Assembly: GCF_024814435.1 (NCBI RefSeq)
Contig: NZ_JANUXY010000001.1
Location: 124,001 to 188,000, forward strand
Reading direction: 5' to 3'
DNA length: 64,000 bases
DNA from: Staphylococcus americanisciuri
Lineage (GTDB): Bacteria > Bacillota > Bacilli > Staphylococcales > Staphylococcaceae
The notes under the pieces are model-generated. The model was not told the DNA's origin, made no database searches, and was given only the letters and a program-made list of their open reading frames with translations. The stretch's first letter is position 1. Each line of letters starts with the position of its first letter. Made by a program: the position numbers and the translations under genes. Below are positions 1 through 9,593 of the stretch, piece after piece.

Positions 1-555
1 TCGTTGACGGATCATTTAATTTTTGCGTTGAAACGTGTAAAAAAAGGGCAATTGATTACTAATCCGTTTCTGAGTGAAACAAAATATAGTTATCCGGAAG
101 CGTACCAAATTGCAAAACGTGTTGTGGCACGTCTGAATTTACAGTTAAATGTGGCGTTCCCTGAAGATGAAGTAGGGTTTATTGCATTGCATATCGCATC
201 ACAAATTGAAGATGTGAGCATAGAAAACACGAAACAGGTGACAGAATTGATCAACCGCTCAGTGCGTTTGATTGAGCATGATCGACAAGTGCGCATTGAT
301 GTAACATCATTGCAGTATCAACGCTTTATTCGACATATGCACTTTTTATTACAGCGCTTGAAAAAAGGAGAACGTTCAACAATTGAATTAAGTTTCGAGA
401 ACCTATTGAAAGCACAATATCCACTATGCTATAATGTAGCTGTTAAAATAATTAAGATGATTCAATCACAAATGGATGTTGAAGTGTATGAAGCTGAAGT
501 GGCTTATTTAACAATGCACATCCAGCAGTTGGTTCGTACATCTCAACAATCTTAA
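1..555 (+). CDS. glcT: Transcriptional antiterminator GlcT, C-terminal part (5' end outside window)
   Basis: This is the 3' part of a BglG/SacY-family antiterminator; the reading frame is open from base 1, so the N-terminal RNA-binding domain lies upstream of the window. The 184 visible residues cover most of PRD1 and all of PRD2, the two PTS-regulation domains. Histidines typical of PRD phosphorylation sites are visible, for example in the FIALHIAS and YLTMHIQQ contexts. In this family the protein binds an RNA antiterminator (RAT) in the ptsG leader and prevents termination when glucose is being transported. The gene directly precedes ptsG and a RAT-like leader, which fixes the identity as GlcT rather than another BglG-type regulator. 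Confidence 0.93.
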   Translation, partial: SLTDHLIFALKRVKKGQLITNPFLSETKYSYPEAYQIAKRVVARLNLQLNVAFPEDEVGFIALHIASQIEDVSIENTKQVTELINRSVRLIEHDRQVRIDVTSLQYQRFIRHMHFLLQRLKKGERSTIELSFENLLKAQYPLCYNVAVKIIKMIQSQMDVEVYEAEVAYLTMHIQQLVRTSQQS

Positions 556-561
556 ATCAAT

Positions 562-593
562 AACGTGTTACTAAGTGAGATTAGGCATGAGTT
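562..593 (+). promoter_or_regulatory. GlcT RNA antiterminator (RAT) target in the ptsG leader
   Basis: The segment beginning ACGTGTTACT and ending AGGCATGAGT resembles, from memory, the RAT of Bacillus subtilis ptsG. Its 3' end overlaps the left arm (583-591) of the following terminator hairpin, so RAT folding and terminator folding exclude each other. This is the layout expected for glucose-induced antitermination by GlcT. The match is by eye. Confidence 0.7.
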
Positions 594-645
594 AGCAATT
601 GTGAATATACTATTATTCACAGTTTCTTTCTCATGCCTTTTGTGT
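583..645 (+). terminator. Conditional terminator between glcT and ptsG
   Basis: AGGCATGAG at 583-591 pairs with CTCATGCCT at 630-638, and an inner TGTGAATA/TATTCACA pair extends the stem. A run of T follows. It ends glcT transcripts and is the attenuator controlled by GlcT. Confidence 0.8.
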
Positions 646-675
646 TGAATTCATTGATAAATGGAGGTTAGTACA

Positions 676-2712
676 GTGAGGAAAAAGCTTTTTGGTCAAT
701 TGCAACGTATTGGTAAAGCATTGATGTTACCAGTTGCGATTTTACCTGCTGCCGGTCTGCTTTTAGCAATCGGGACAGCACTACAAGGAGATGCATTACA
801 AGGCTATCTACCATTTCTGCATAACGCTGGTGTTCAAAGCGTAGCAAGTATGATGGTTGGTGCCGGGGGTATTATTTTTGACAACTTGCCGATTATCTTC
901 GCCATGGGTGTTGCAATCGGTTTAGCAGGTGGAGACGGTGTTGCAGCGATTGCCGCACTTGTTGGTTATCTTGTAATGAATAAAACAATGAGTGAGTTCT
1001 TACAAGTAACAGCGAAAGCGGTTGCTGATCCATCTAGTGGTTACGCAAGTGTTTTAGGTGTTCCGACACTTCAAACAGGTGTATTTGGTGGTATCATCAT
1101 CGGGGCTTTAGCAGCTTGGTGTTATAATAAGTTTTATAATATCGATTTACCGTCATATTTAGGTTTCTTTGCGGGTAAACGTTTCGTACCGATTGCGATG
1201 GCAGGTACATCTTTCTTATTAGCGTTCCCAATGGCTTGGATTTGGCCAACAATCCAAGGTGGTTTAAATGCATTTAGTGAAGGATTACTTGATGCCAACA
1301 CGGGTATTGCGGTATTTTTATTCGGTTTCATTAAGCGATTATTAATTCCGTTCGGTTTACATCACATTTTCTATGCACCGTTCTGGTTTGAATTTGGTTC
1401 TTATACAAATGCCGCTGGTGAGATTATTCATGGGGACCAACGTATTTTCTTTGAACAGTTACAAGAAGGTTCTAAGTTAACATCAGGTAAATTTATGCAA
1501 GGTGAATTCCCTGTGATGATGTTCGGTTTACCAGCTGCTGCATTAGCAATTTATCAAGCAGCAAAACCTGAAAACAAAAAGGTTGTTGCCGGTTTAATGG
1601 GTTCAGCAGCGTTAACATCATTCTTAACAGGTATTACTGAACCAATGGAATTCTCATTCTTATTCGTTGCACCATTATTGTTCTTTATTCATGCAGTGTT
1701 AGATGGTTTAGCATTCTTAATTATGTATTTACTTGATATACATCTTGGCTACACATTCTCAGGTGGTTTTATCGACTTTGTATTACTCGGTGTTTTACCG
1801 AATAAAACAGCTTGGTGGCTTGTTATTCCGATTGGTCTTGTATACGCAGTTATTTACTACTTTGTATTCCGCTTCTTAATCAAGGCGCTGAACTATAAGA
1901 CACCAGGTCGTGAAGATAAACAATCAACAGCGCAAAAAACATCAGCAAGTGATTTACCACATGCTGTGTTAGAAGCGATGGGTGGCAAAGGAAATATTAA
2001 GCATTTAGATGCATGTATTACACGTCTTCGTGTAGAAGTAAACGATAAAGCGCAAGTTGATGTTGCACGTTTGAAAGACTTAGGTGCATCTGGTGTGCTT
2101 GAAGTTGGTAATAATATGCAAGCAATCTTTGGTCCTAAATCAGATCAAATTAAGCATGAAATGCAACAAATCATGGCAGGAGAAGAAGTAATATCGACAG
2201 TTGATTTAGACGATAAAGATGAAGCAACAGTGGTAGATGCTGCGACAGCCAACAAAGAAATAGTGAAGCACTTTGTTGCTGCACCTTTAAAAGGTGAAGT
2301 CTTGCCATTAAGTGAAGTGCCTGACCAAGTATTCAGTGAAAAAATGATGGGTGATGGTATTGCAATCCGTCCAACAGAAGGTAAGGTTTGCGCGCCATTT
2401 AACGGTCGTGTACAGATGGTCTTCCCAACAAAACATGCGATTGGTTTAACATCTGAAGACGGCTTAGAATTATTGATTCATGTAGGATTAGATACAGTGA
2501 AGTTAGAAGGTCAGTGCTTCGACGTACTTGTTGAAGAAGGTCAAGAAATCAAAACAGGCGACGTCTTAATGACATTCGACTTAGATTATATTAAAGAACA
2601 TGCGAAAAGTGATATTACGCCAATTATTGTGACACAAGCAGACGTAACGAACTTAGATTATACAACAGCTTCAACAGTGACAACAGGCGACAAACTTTTT
2701 GAAACAAAATAA
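676..2712 (+). CDS. ptsG: Glucose-specific PTS permease EIICBA
   Basis: This enzyme imports glucose across the membrane and phosphorylates it, taking phosphate from HPr. The protein has 678 residues in the order IIC (about ten membrane segments, residues 1-400), IIB (active cysteine at about residue 447 in an [10 protein letters not shown] context) and IIA (phosphorylated histidine at about residue 602 in [10 protein letters not shown]). The start chosen is GTG 676, preceded by the ribosome-binding site GGAGG at 663-667. The protein then begins [18 protein letters not shown] like the staphylococcal homologues, whereas the ATG at 661 lies upstream of the Shine-Dalgarno sequence. It follows glcT and the RAT/terminator leader, so expression should depend on GlcT antitermination. 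A second, free-standing EIIA-Glc is encoded at 48343-48846. Confidence 0.95.
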   Translation: MRKKLFGQLQRIGKALMLPVAILPAAGLLLAIGTALQGDALQGYLPFLHNAGVQSVASMMVGAGGIIFDNLPIIFAMGVAIGLAGGDGVAAIAALVGYLVMNKTMSEFLQVTAKAVADPSSGYASVLGVPTLQTGVFGGIIIGALAAWCYNKFYNIDLPSYLGFFAGKRFVPIAMAGTSFLLAFPMAWIWPTIQGGLNAFSEGLLDANTGIAVFLFGFIKRLLIPFGLHHIFYAPFWFEFGSYTNAAGEIIHGDQRIFFEQLQEGSKLTSGKFMQGEFPVMMFGLPAAALAIYQAAKPENKKVVAGLMGSAALTSFLTGITEPMEFSFLFVAPLLFFIHAVLDGLAFLIMYLLDIHLGYTFSGGFIDFVLLGVLPNKTAWWLVIPIGLVYAVIYYFVFRFLIKALNYKTPGREDKQSTAQKTSASDLPHAVLEAMGGKGNIKHLDACITRLRVEVNDKAQVDVARLKDLGASGVLEVGNNMQAIFGPKSDQIKHEMQQIMAGEEVISTVDLDDKDEATVVDAATANKEIVKHFVAAPLKGEVLPLSEVPDQVFSEKMMGDGIAIRPTEGKVCAPFNGRVQMVFPTKHAIGLTSEDGLELLIHVGLDTVKLEGQCFDVLVEEGQEIKTGDVLMTFDLDYIKEHAKSDITPIIVTQADVTNLDYTTASTVTTGDKLFETK

Positions 2713-2721
2713 TAGGTATGC

Positions 2722-2767
2722 AAGCTGAGATTATATGGTATTTTCGTCATAAATCTCAGCTTTTCTT
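2722..2767 (+). terminator. Terminator after ptsG
   Basis: AAGCTGAGATT (2722-2732) and AATCTCAGCTT (2752-2762) form an 11-bp stem followed by TTCTT. Confidence 0.85.
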
Positions 2768-2887
2768 ATAGTCATAATCATTCACACGATGATAGAGAAC
2801 TTTGTATATCAAATGATATTTAGCAGTTTGATTTTCGAGAAAAAAAGTATAAACTATAATTACTTTCCAAAAGGTTTGGTGAAATTT

Positions 2888-4099
2888 ATGACAGAACGAG
2901 AAACAAAAAAGGCGCAAGCTGAAAAACGAATTGAGCTAAAAGAAAGTCGATTTATGAAGTTTTTTGGTGGTAAAGATTTACTATTTGCGTTAGTAGTATT
3001 TATTTTGATTGGTGTGGTTGTTTTTATATTTGATCGTGTATCTTATATATTTCAACCATTTACTATTATACTTAACACGATTGCTGCACCGATTATTGTC
3101 GCATTGATACTTTACTACTTATTTAATCCAATTATTAATATTTTAGAGCGGTATCATATCAAACGAGTATGGGGTATTATTTTGCTCTTCCTAGGTATTA
3201 TTGGACTCATCACATTAGCCGTTAACTTGTTAATTCCAGTGGTAACATATCAATTTGATCGATTGATACATAACTTTCCATCATACATTAATAAGGCGAC
3301 GAATTTTGTTAATAATATGATGCACGTACCATTTTTATCAGATTATTATAGTGATATTGAAAAGTGGTTGCATAATTTACAAGAAAAAATTCCAAGTTTT
3401 GCTAATGGATTTAGTGACAAAGTGCGTGTTTTTGCGGAAGCAGTGGTCAATGTAACAGTTGTTATTGTTACGGTGCCATTTGTGTTATTCTTTATGTTAA
3501 AGGATGGACATCGTTTCAAAAACTATTCTAACAAAATTGTACCACCTAAGTTTCGTAAAGATGTCCATGACTTATTGGATAAGATGAGTGAACAAGTGGG
3601 TTCATATATTCAAGGACAGATTATCGTATCATTTTGTATTGGTATTTTGTTATTCATTGGTTACTCTATTATTGGTTTGGATTATGCTTTGATTCTAGCA
3701 AGTATTGCAGCAGTGACGAGTGTGGTTCCTTATCTTGGACCAACGATTGCTATTTCTCCAGCAATTGTTATTTCGATTATTACATCACCATTTATGCTGG
3801 TGAAGTTGATTGTTGTATGGACAGCTGTGCAATTTATTGAAGGTCATTTTATTTCCCCTAACATCATGGGAAAAACAATGCGTATCCATCCGTTAACGAT
3901 TATTTTCGTTTTATTATGTGCGGGTAACTTACTTGGTGTGGTAGGTGTCATTCTAGGGATTCCAACATATGCCATTATCAAAGTATTAGTATCTCACGTC
4001 TTTATGTTATTCAAGCGACGTTACAATAAGTTTTATGCAGATGATGCAGGTCCTTATGAGCTTGAAGAAGATCAAAATTCGAAAATAGTAGAAGAATAA
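2888..4099 (+). CDS. AI-2E family transporter-like membrane protein
   Basis: This polytopic membrane protein of the AI-2E/YdbI/PerM family (PF01594) has about 403 residues. A charged N-terminal tail of about 30 residues precedes a hydrophobic pair. A soluble central loop and the usual cluster of four to five C-terminal membrane helices follow (for example the LGPTIAISPAI and FIEGHFISPNIMGK regions). Family members have been linked to export or antiport, but the substrate here is unknown. ATG 2888 is preferred over the upstream in-frame ATG 2789, because a TATAAT box at 2855-2860 would put the transcript start downstream of 2789. The gene lies directly upstream of mprF, as in S. aureus. Confidence 0.85.
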   Translation: MTERETKKAQAEKRIELKESRFMKFFGGKDLLFALVVFILIGVVVFIFDRVSYIFQPFTIILNTIAAPIIVALILYYLFNPIINILERYHIKRVWGIILLFLGIIGLITLAVNLLIPVVTYQFDRLIHNFPSYINKATNFVNNMMHVPFLSDYYSDIEKWLHNLQEKIPSFANGFSDKVRVFAEAVVNVTVVIVTVPFVLFFMLKDGHRFKNYSNKIVPPKFRKDVHDLLDKMSEQVGSYIQGQIIVSFCIGILLFIGYSIIGLDYALILASIAAVTSVVPYLGPTIAISPAIVISIITSPFMLVKLIVVWTAVQFIEGHFISPNIMGKTMRIHPLTIIFVLLCAGNLLGVVGVILGIPTYAIIKVLVSHVFMLFKRRYNKFYADDAGPYELEEDQNSKIVEE

Positions 4100-4123
4100 A
4101 AATCATGCTTTTTTATTGAATGT

Positions 4124-4200
4124 TAGGCAAATAAAGAGGCGGGGGAACTTGAAATATTGAGAAAATTGATAAGTATTTTTCTCACAGCCTCTTGTGCCTA
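4124..4200 (+). promoter_or_regulatory. Structured leader in front of mprF
   Basis: TAGGCA (4124-4129) plus AAGAGGC (4134-4140) pair with GCCTCTT (4187-4193) plus TGCCTA (4195-4200). Inside them TGAGAAAA (4158-4165) pairs with TTTTCTCA (4177-4184). The structure ends four bases before the mprF ribosome-binding site and has no T-tract. It therefore looks like a folded 5' leader rather than a terminator. Any regulatory role is inference. Confidence 0.45.
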
Positions 4201-4219
4201 TTCAGAGAGGAGTCGTGTT

Positions 4220-6757
4220 GTGAGCGCTAATAAACAACTTTTATTGAAGTACTTAAAAGGAATATTTATCGTCGTATTGTTAAGTATTGTGACATTCGTT
4301 TTAGCTAAAGAACTCTCACATGTTGATTTTAAAAGAACGTTCTTATTATTCAATCGCATTAACAGTTTGCAATTAGTGCTGCTCTTTACACTAGGTGCAA
4401 GCTCGATTATATTGTTATCTCTATATGATGTTATTTTAACGATGCGTTTCGGACTTAAGTTGTCAAAGTTTAAAGCTTTAAGAGTCGGTTATATTATCAA
4501 TGCTTTTAATAATATTATTGGTTTTGGTGGCTTTGTTGGTGCGAGTGTGCGTTTATGGTTCTATCAACAATATACAGACCGTAAAAAGAAATTGATTCAG
4601 TTCGTTTCGTACATGTTAACATCTATGTTGACCGGGTTAAGTTTTTTATCGTTACTTGTAGTGACGCATGTATTAGATGTCCGCTTTTTAGAACAGACGT
4701 CCGTGTGGGTCACTGTATTTTTATATGTTATCGCAGCATTATTACCAGTCTTCATCATTGTGTCATGGATTTGGCCGATTGATAAGACGGCGCGCTGGCT
4801 GGGCGCAAGTTTTACATTGATTTCAAGCTTAGAGTGGTTTATGGCGACAGTGGTCTTTTACTATGCATTACATTTAGTAGGTGCGCCTATTGCCTTTTCT
4901 GTCGTTCTAGGTGTGTTCATTGTAGCAGCTATTTCTGGACTTATTTCCTTTATTCCTGGTGGATTTGGTGCATTTGATTTATTGATATTACTAGGTTTTA
5001 AATACTTCAACGTACCAGAAGAGAAAATTGTATTGGCATTGCTTTTATATCGTATTGCTTACTATTTCTTCCCGTTGTTCATCTCACTTATATTAACCGT
5101 ATTTGAGTTTGGAACAGTTGCTAAAAAGTATGTTTCCGAGTCTAAATATTTTCAGCCTGCTAAAGAGATTACGACATTTTTGCTTTCTTTCCAAAAAGAT
5201 ATAGCAAGTTATATTCCATCTTTTGCGCTGAGCTGTTTAGTGTTTATTATGAGTGTAGTCGCTTTAATTAACAACTTTGGCATACTTTTTGATGCATCGA
5301 ACTCGAAGCAACATATCATGTTTATAATACTTTATATTTTGAATGTCAGTGCAGGTTTAATTCTCTTCTTGAACTTGAAAGGGATTATACTTAGAAGTAA
5401 ACGTGCGATATTATTTGCTATCGTGGCGCTGATAATTTTGATTATATCTGATGTTTATGTATACGGTATCTCAGGGATATCCATCATGTCCATCTTAGCC
5501 TTACTATTAGTATTAGTGCTTATTTTTGCATATCGCAATTCGCGCATGCTCAAACGCCCTGTAAGGTTAAAATCACTCGTTATGATGGGTCTTATAACGG
5601 TATGTGTGTTATATGTGAATCAATTTTTAGTTCGTATCTTTTTGGAGTTTTTAGATGTTAGCGTACCTAAAGTAGATCTTTTGCTGCTTAAGTCTGCTTT
5701 CGCTTTAGCGCTATTAGGGTTATCACTGCTCGTTGTTGCTATCATTAACTTTTTTGAATGGCGCTATCACAGACCAAGTACGTATAATGATATAAATATT
5801 GCCCAAGAGATTCTAGAACAGCATGGCGGGCATCTTCTGAGTCACCTGTTATATAGCGGTGACAAACGTGTTTATGTAAACGAGGCACAAAATGCCTTTT
5901 TAATGTATCGTTATACGAGAGATGCTTTTGTTGTTCTAGGTGATCCGATTGGAGACGCTGAAGGTTTTCAATCGCTGTTAAAGGAATTCTATCAACATGC
6001 CATCTATTTGGGTGGAGATGTAATGTTTTATCAAGTGTCTGAGGAACTATTACCGATGTATCATGATTTTGGTAACCAATTTTTCAAGTTAGGTGAAGAA
6101 GCATTAATTGATGTTCAGAGCTTTACGGTCGCTGGTAAAAAGAGAAGAGGCTTTAGAGCGACTTTAAATAAATTTGAGTCATTAGGTTATACATTTGAAA
6201 TTCTAGAAACACCTTTAGACGAAAAAACGTATCAACGTTTAAGAAAAATTAGTGATATTTGGTTAGGTCAGCAGTCAGAATTTTACTTTTCGGTAGGTCA
6301 CTTCAATCGAACATATGTGAATGCAGCACCTGTTGCGGTTTTAAGAAATGCTGACGGACAGATTGATGCGTTTGCTACATTGATGCCTGTTGATCGTAAA
6401 ACAACGATTTCTGTTGATTTAATTCGTTGGGACAGAGGCATCGAATTACCGTTTATGGATGGTTTATATTTGCATATGATTCTATGGGCACAATCAGCGG
6501 AATATGAGCGATTCAATATGGGAATGGCAACACTATCCAATGTTGGTCAAGTACCTTATGGTCATATGAAAGAAAAGGTTGTAGGTCGCTTTTATGAGCA
6601 TTTTAATGGCTTATATAGCTTCCAAGGCTTACGTCAGTATAAAAGTAAGTTTGGACCGAATTGGGAATCACGTTATCTTATTTATCATCGTTCACAAACA
6701 GTATGGGAATGTTTGTTAACAGTTACGCGCATTATACGTAAAAAGAATAGAGTATAA
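4220..6757 (+). CDS. mprF: Phosphatidylglycerol lysyltransferase and flippase MprF
   Basis: This bifunctional enzyme transfers lysine from lysyl-tRNA to phosphatidylglycerol and moves the product to the outer leaflet. It lowers surface negative charge and protects against cationic peptides and daptomycin. The 845 residues comprise about 14 membrane helices (roughly 1-510) and a C-terminal GNAT-type synthase domain (about 520-845). The synthase carries conserved segments such as YSGDKRVYVN, FRATLNKFE and FNMGMATLSNVGQ. GTG 4220 is chosen because GAGAGGAG (4205-4212) sits 7 bases upstream and the length then matches S. aureus MprF (840). A TTG-initiated extension from 4157 would run through a leader hairpin. 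It is preceded by the AI-2E-like gene and followed convergently by msrA. Confidence 0.95.
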   Translation: MSANKQLLLKYLKGIFIVVLLSIVTFVLAKELSHVDFKRTFLLFNRINSLQLVLLFTLGASSIILLSLYDVILTMRFGLKLSKFKALRVGYIINAFNNIIGFGGFVGASVRLWFYQQYTDRKKKLIQFVSYMLTSMLTGLSFLSLLVVTHVLDVRFLEQTSVWVTVFLYVIAALLPVFIIVSWIWPIDKTARWLGASFTLISSLEWFMATVVFYYALHLVGAPIAFSVVLGVFIVAAISGLISFIPGGFGAFDLLILLGFKYFNVPEEKIVLALLLYRIAYYFFPLFISLILTVFEFGTVAKKYVSESKYFQPAKEITTFLLSFQKDIASYIPSFALSCLVFIMSVVALINNFGILFDASNSKQHIMFIILYILNVSAGLILFLNLKGIILRSKRAILFAIVALIILIISDVYVYGISGISIMSILALLLVLVLIFAYRNSRMLKRPVRLKSLVMMGLITVCVLYVNQFLVRIFLEFLDVSVPKVDLLLLKSAFALALLGLSLLVVAIINFFEWRYHRPSTYNDINIAQEILEQHGGHLLSHLLYSGDKRVYVNEAQNAFLMYRYTRDAFVVLGDPIGDAEGFQSLLKEFYQHAIYLGGDVMFYQVSEELLPMYHDFGNQFFKLGEEALIDVQSFTVAGKKRRGFRATLNKFESLGYTFEILETPLDEKTYQRLRKISDIWLGQQSEFYFSVGHFNRTYVNAAPVAVLRNADGQIDAFATLMPVDRKTTISVDLIRWDRGIELPFMDGLYLHMILWAQSAEYERFNMGMATLSNVGQVPYGHMKEKVVGRFYEHFNGLYSFQGLRQYKSKFGPNWESRYLIYHRSQTVWECLLTVTRIIRKKNRV

Positions 6758-6759
6758 AT

Positions 6760-6808
6760 ATGAACAGGCAGACACCCTTCATCAGATAGGATGTCTGCCT
6801 GTTTTAAA
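6760..6808. terminator. Bidirectional terminator between mprF and msrA
   Basis: AACAGGCAGACA (6763-6774) pairs perfectly with TGTCTGCCTGTT (6792-6803). The A-rich and T-rich flanks allow it to serve both convergent genes. Confidence 0.9.
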
Positions 6809-6823
6809 TATTACAAACGCCAC

Positions 6824-7345
6824 TTATTCGTTTAGATGGTGTGCTTTTGCGTAAGCGGCGCGATCTGCCTCTTCTTGTTCAAAACGTTCAGGTTGCTTTT
6901 TGTAGAAATCTTGGTGGTAGTCTTCTGCTTCATAAAAATCAGAAACAGGAAGGACTTTTGTCGCAATTGCTTTATCGTGATTAAAAGTATTTTTTAAACT
7001 GTTGATATAGTTTTCTGCAACAGCTTTTTGATTTTCATTGGTATAAAAGATAGCTGTGCGATATTGTGTTCCACGATCTTGAAATTGACCTTCCGAATCA
7101 GTCGGATCAATTACAGAAAAGAAAATTTCTAATAGTTTATGATAGGAAAAAAGTGCCACATCATATTCAATCTTGACGACTTCATAGTGTCCAGTTTTGC
7201 CGGTTTTAACTTGTTCATAAGTGGGATTAGTGACATGACCGCCCATGTAACCTGAAATCACTTTTTCAATACCTTGATGTTGGTCGAATGGTTTTGTCAT
7301 ACACCAAAAGCAGCCACCCGCAAAATAAGCTGTACTTATATTCAT
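6824..7345 (-). CDS. msrA: Peptide-methionine (S)-S-oxide reductase MsrA (first copy)
   Basis: The enzyme reduces methionine-S-sulfoxide in proteins using thioredoxin. The 173-residue protein has the catalytic GGCFWC motif near residue 10, followed by the conserved GYMGG, GHYEVV and DYHQDF segments. ATG 7345 is preferred because GGAGG lies just upstream; a longer reading from 7375 would run through that ribosome-binding site. It is divergent from msrR. A second MsrA is encoded at 49287-49811, paired with msrB. Neighbouring mprF and msrR are also envelope or stress genes, as in S. aureus. Confidence 0.93.
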   Translation of the reverse strand: MNISTAYFAGGCFWCMTKPFDQHQGIEKVISGYMGGHVTNPTYEQVKTGKTGHYEVVKIEYDVALFSYHKLLEIFFSVIDPTDSEGQFQDRGTQYRTAIFYTNENQKAVAENYINSLKNTFNHDKAIATKVLPVSDFYEAEDYHQDFYKKQPERFEQEEADRAAYAKAHHLNE

Positions 7346-7483
7346 TTGAACACCTCCTAGTGTATTATTTTTCATGACTTTACATGTTTTTACTTGCTTT
7401 TTAAATTGAATTTATATACCGTTAATATGTGCTTATTATAGTACACAGATACCTAATTTTGAAGATATAAGGTTGAGAAGACG

Positions 7484-8455
7484 ATGGAAAACAATTTTAA
7501 ACGTAAAAAAACAAGTATGTCAGATCAGAGTTTGAAACGTACGAAAAAGAGACGGATACGCAAATTACCATTTGTTATTTTGATCATTGTCTTACTGCTT
7601 GTCTTACCAATTATATACAGCGTGAGAAGTTATCATCAAGGTTTAGAGGTTGCAAAAAATCATAATCAAGCGCCTAAAATACATAAATTTAACGGTACCT
7701 CAAAAAATGATGGAAAAGCGACTGTTTTAATTTTGGGGACAGATTTAGAAGATGGTGGTGTATCGCGAACTGACTCCATCATGGTTGTACAATACGATTA
7801 CATTAAGAAAGATATGAAAATTGTCTCTGTGATGCGTGACATTTATGCAGATATTCCAGGCTATAGTAGTTATAAAATCAATGCTGCGTATTCGCTAGGC
7901 GGTGCAGAGTTGATGCGTAAAACATTGAAAGAAAACTTAGGCATTGAACCTGAGTATTATGCAACATTGGATTTCAAAGGGTTTGAAGCGATGATTGATG
8001 AGCTTGAACCTGAGGGTATTCCGATTGATGTTGAAAAGGATATGTCTGAGAAGATTGGTGTCTCTTTGAAAAAAGGATATCACCGTTTAAATGGTAAAGA
8101 ATTGCTAGGTTATGCTCGCTTCCGTAATGATGAAGAAGGTGATTTTGGACGTGTTAGACGCCAACAACAGGTGATGTCAGCACTTAAACGTCAACTGACA
8201 GAGCCATCTTCTATTCTAAAAGCGCCAAAACTAGCGGGTATTATGCGTGGATATGTTAGTACAGACATGCCTGATTCAGCTATTTATCAAACCGGATTTA
8301 GTTTTATTTTACGGGGTGATAAAAATATCAAGACATTGAGCGTGCCAGTCAAAGGAAGTTATGAGAATATCACAACTAACGACGGTGGGGCGGCATTAGG
8401 TATTGATAAGAAAGAGAATAAGAAACGTATTCAACAATTTTTGAATGAAGAATAA
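7484..8455 (+). CDS. msrR: LytR-CpsA-Psr family protein MsrR
   Basis: LCP enzymes attach wall teichoic acid or capsule polymers from lipid carriers to peptidoglycan on the outer face of the membrane. The 323-residue protein has a basic cytoplasmic tail, one membrane anchor (about residues 28-46) and the LCP domain with [19 protein letters not shown] and the arginine-rich [13 protein letters not shown] motif that binds the pyrophosphate. In S. aureus MsrR influences methicillin resistance and sarA expression. The gene stands alone, divergent from msrA, and ends in its own terminator. Confidence 0.92.
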   Translation: MENNFKRKKTSMSDQSLKRTKKRRIRKLPFVILIIVLLLVLPIIYSVRSYHQGLEVAKNHNQAPKIHKFNGTSKNDGKATVLILGTDLEDGGVSRTDSIMVVQYDYIKKDMKIVSVMRDIYADIPGYSSYKINAAYSLGGAELMRKTLKENLGIEPEYYATLDFKGFEAMIDELEPEGIPIDVEKDMSEKIGVSLKKGYHRLNGKELLGYARFRNDEEGDFGRVRRQQQVMSALKRQLTEPSSILKAPKLAGIMRGYVSTDMPDSAIYQTGFSFILRGDKNIKTLSVPVKGSYENITTNDGGAALGIDKKENKKRIQQFLNEE

Positions 8456-8458
8456 AAA

Positions 8459-8507
8459 ATGAAGCCATTACAAGACGTAGCATCGTCGCTGTAATGGCTT
8501 CATTTGC
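8459..8507. terminator. Terminator between msrR and the tautomerase gene
   Basis: ATGAAGCCATTACA (8459-8472) pairs with TGTAATGGCTTCAT (8490-8503), a perfect 14-bp stem. It can serve both convergent genes. Confidence 0.88.
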
Positions 8508-8514
8508 ATACAAC

Positions 8515-8700
8515 TTATTGGTCAGATTTACGTGTACCACCTAAACCATAATGTGTTGGTTTCATTTCTTCAATGACAACTGATATCGCATCACGTTGTG
8601 CATTCGTTGTTTTTTCAACAGCATTAGTCACTTCTGTTACTAAGTTCTTGAGTTGATCGTCTGTACGACCTTCTAGTAGCTTAACTGTAACGATAGGCAT
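8515..8700 (-). CDS. 4-oxalocrotonate tautomerase-like protein
   Basis: This small 61-residue member of the tautomerase superfamily has the catalytic N-terminal proline immediately after the initiator methionine (MPIVTVKLLEGR). ATG 8700 is chosen because it gives Pro-2 and has GAGAGGAG upstream. A longer reading from 8730 would bury the catalytic proline. Family members act as small hexameric tautomerases; the physiological substrate in staphylococci is not established. A Fur-like palindrome at 8721-8735 overlaps the TATAAT-like box of the minus-strand promoter. Confidence 0.88.
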   Translation of the reverse strand: MPIVTVKLLEGRTDDQLKNLVTEVTNAVEKTTNAQRDAISVVIEEMKPTHYGLGGTRKSDQ

Positions 8701-8720
8701 ATGATTGGCTCCTCTCTTAG

Positions 8721-8740
8721 TGATAATCATTCACATTATA
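8721..8740 (-). promoter_or_regulatory. Promoter -10 with overlapping Fur-like palindrome
   Basis: On the minus strand TATAAT (8735-8740) lies about 35 bases before the tautomerase start codon. Next to it TGATAATCATTCACA (8721-8735) matches 13 of 15 positions of the 7-1-7 Fur consensus TGATAATNATTATCA. No good -35 was found, so this is tentative. Confidence 0.35.
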
Positions 8741-8757
8741 ACATTTTTAGTTATAGG

Positions 8758-8787
8758 TTGCGGATATTTATATAAAACACGTATGAT
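8758..8787 (+). promoter_or_regulatory. Putative promoter of the Spo0M-like gene
   Basis: TTGCGG (8758-8763), an 18-base spacer and TATGAT (8782-8787) precede the gene starting at 8823. Confidence 0.45.
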
Positions 8788-8822
8788 AGAGATGAAAAAG
8801 AAAAGAGACGGAGGTTTAATGC

Positions 8823-9230
8823 ATGGGTTTTGATAACATCTTAACATCATTAGGTATTGAAGGTATGAAAGTATTCGTTCATCTTGATCAGCAGTCATAT
8901 ACTGTGGGTGAAGCGATAACAGGTTATATCAAACTGAAAGCGGGTATGAGTGATCAAAAAGTGACACATATCGAATTGAAATTGTTAGAAAAATATAGCA
9001 ATTCAGACGAAACGAGTGAATTTAGTTATCTCAATAATGAACTTGACACGTTCATTATTGACGAGACATTTACGCTCGGCACTAAAGAACATAAGAAAAT
9101 TGGGTTTGAATTAAAACCGGAGACATTTAACCTTAAGTCTGATACAAGCAAAGTCTATCTTAAGATACATGTATTCATTGATTTAGGGATTGATGAAGAA
9201 GTAGAGGCTGAAGTTCCATATCAGCGATAA
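8823..9230 (+). CDS. Spo0M-like (sporulation-control family) protein, short form
   Basis: This 135-residue protein has a beta-rich arrestin-like sequence typical of the N-terminal part of Spo0M/SpoOM proteins (HLDQQSYTVGEAITGYI, ETFTLGTKEHKKIGFEL). Bacillus Spo0M is about 258 residues, so this is roughly the first half. Staphylococci do not sporulate, and its job here is unknown. ATG 8823 has GGAGG at 8810-8814. An out-of-frame ATG at 8819 is ignored. No frameshifted continuation into a C-terminal half was recognised downstream. Confidence 0.75.
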   Translation: MGFDNILTSLGIEGMKVFVHLDQQSYTVGEAITGYIKLKAGMSDQKVTHIELKLLEKYSNSDETSEFSYLNNELDTFIIDETFTLGTKEHKKIGFELKPETFNLKSDTSKVYLKIHVFIDLGIDEEVEAEVPYQR

Positions 9231-9358
9231 ATCATCACTTGGCATAAGAACTACAACATAATTGATGACTAAAATTTTGATAATGGAAAAATAGTATTAA
9301 GTATTTTGCGTTCTTTTTATTATCTGTGCAGCTGAGAAGCATTAGTTTCTTATATTTT

Positions 9359-9436
9359 GGGAGTGAGACAGGAAACGCATTTTTCAAAAAAAGATTTCGT
9401 TGTTCCACCACGGCAAGGCTGAAACGAGATTATGAC
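9359..9436 (+). repeat. Dispersed intergenic repeat, copy 1
   Basis: The segment starting GGGAGTGAGACAGGAAAC and containing CGTTGTTCCACCACGGCAAGG is similar, in inverted orientation, to 37181-37248. It is one of several relatives in this window, at 24477, 37081, 47834, 60061 and 62346. Confidence 0.65.
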
Positions 9437-9593
9437 ATAAAAGGCTTTGAAAAGCACAGTTTTTGTCTTGTCTTTCACAATATTTTCCTTACTTTGGATT
9501 AGGTTATTAGTGTGGAGACGATAATTATAGTCTTTAGTGTTAGTGACTAAGGAGTGAATAGTTCTTAACAGTTTGTTCATGCAAGCATTCGCT

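Noticed and set aside
2789..2887. N-terminal extension of the AI-2E-like protein
   Set aside because: A TATAAT box at 2855-2860 lies inside the extension, and homologues begin near the charged tail at 2888.
4157..4219. TTG-started extension of MprF
   Set aside because: It crosses the leader hairpin, and GTG 4220 has the correct ribosome-binding site and family length.
9350..9580. 76-codon minus-strand ORF
   Set aside because: It consists largely of the dispersed repeat and lacks a start signal.
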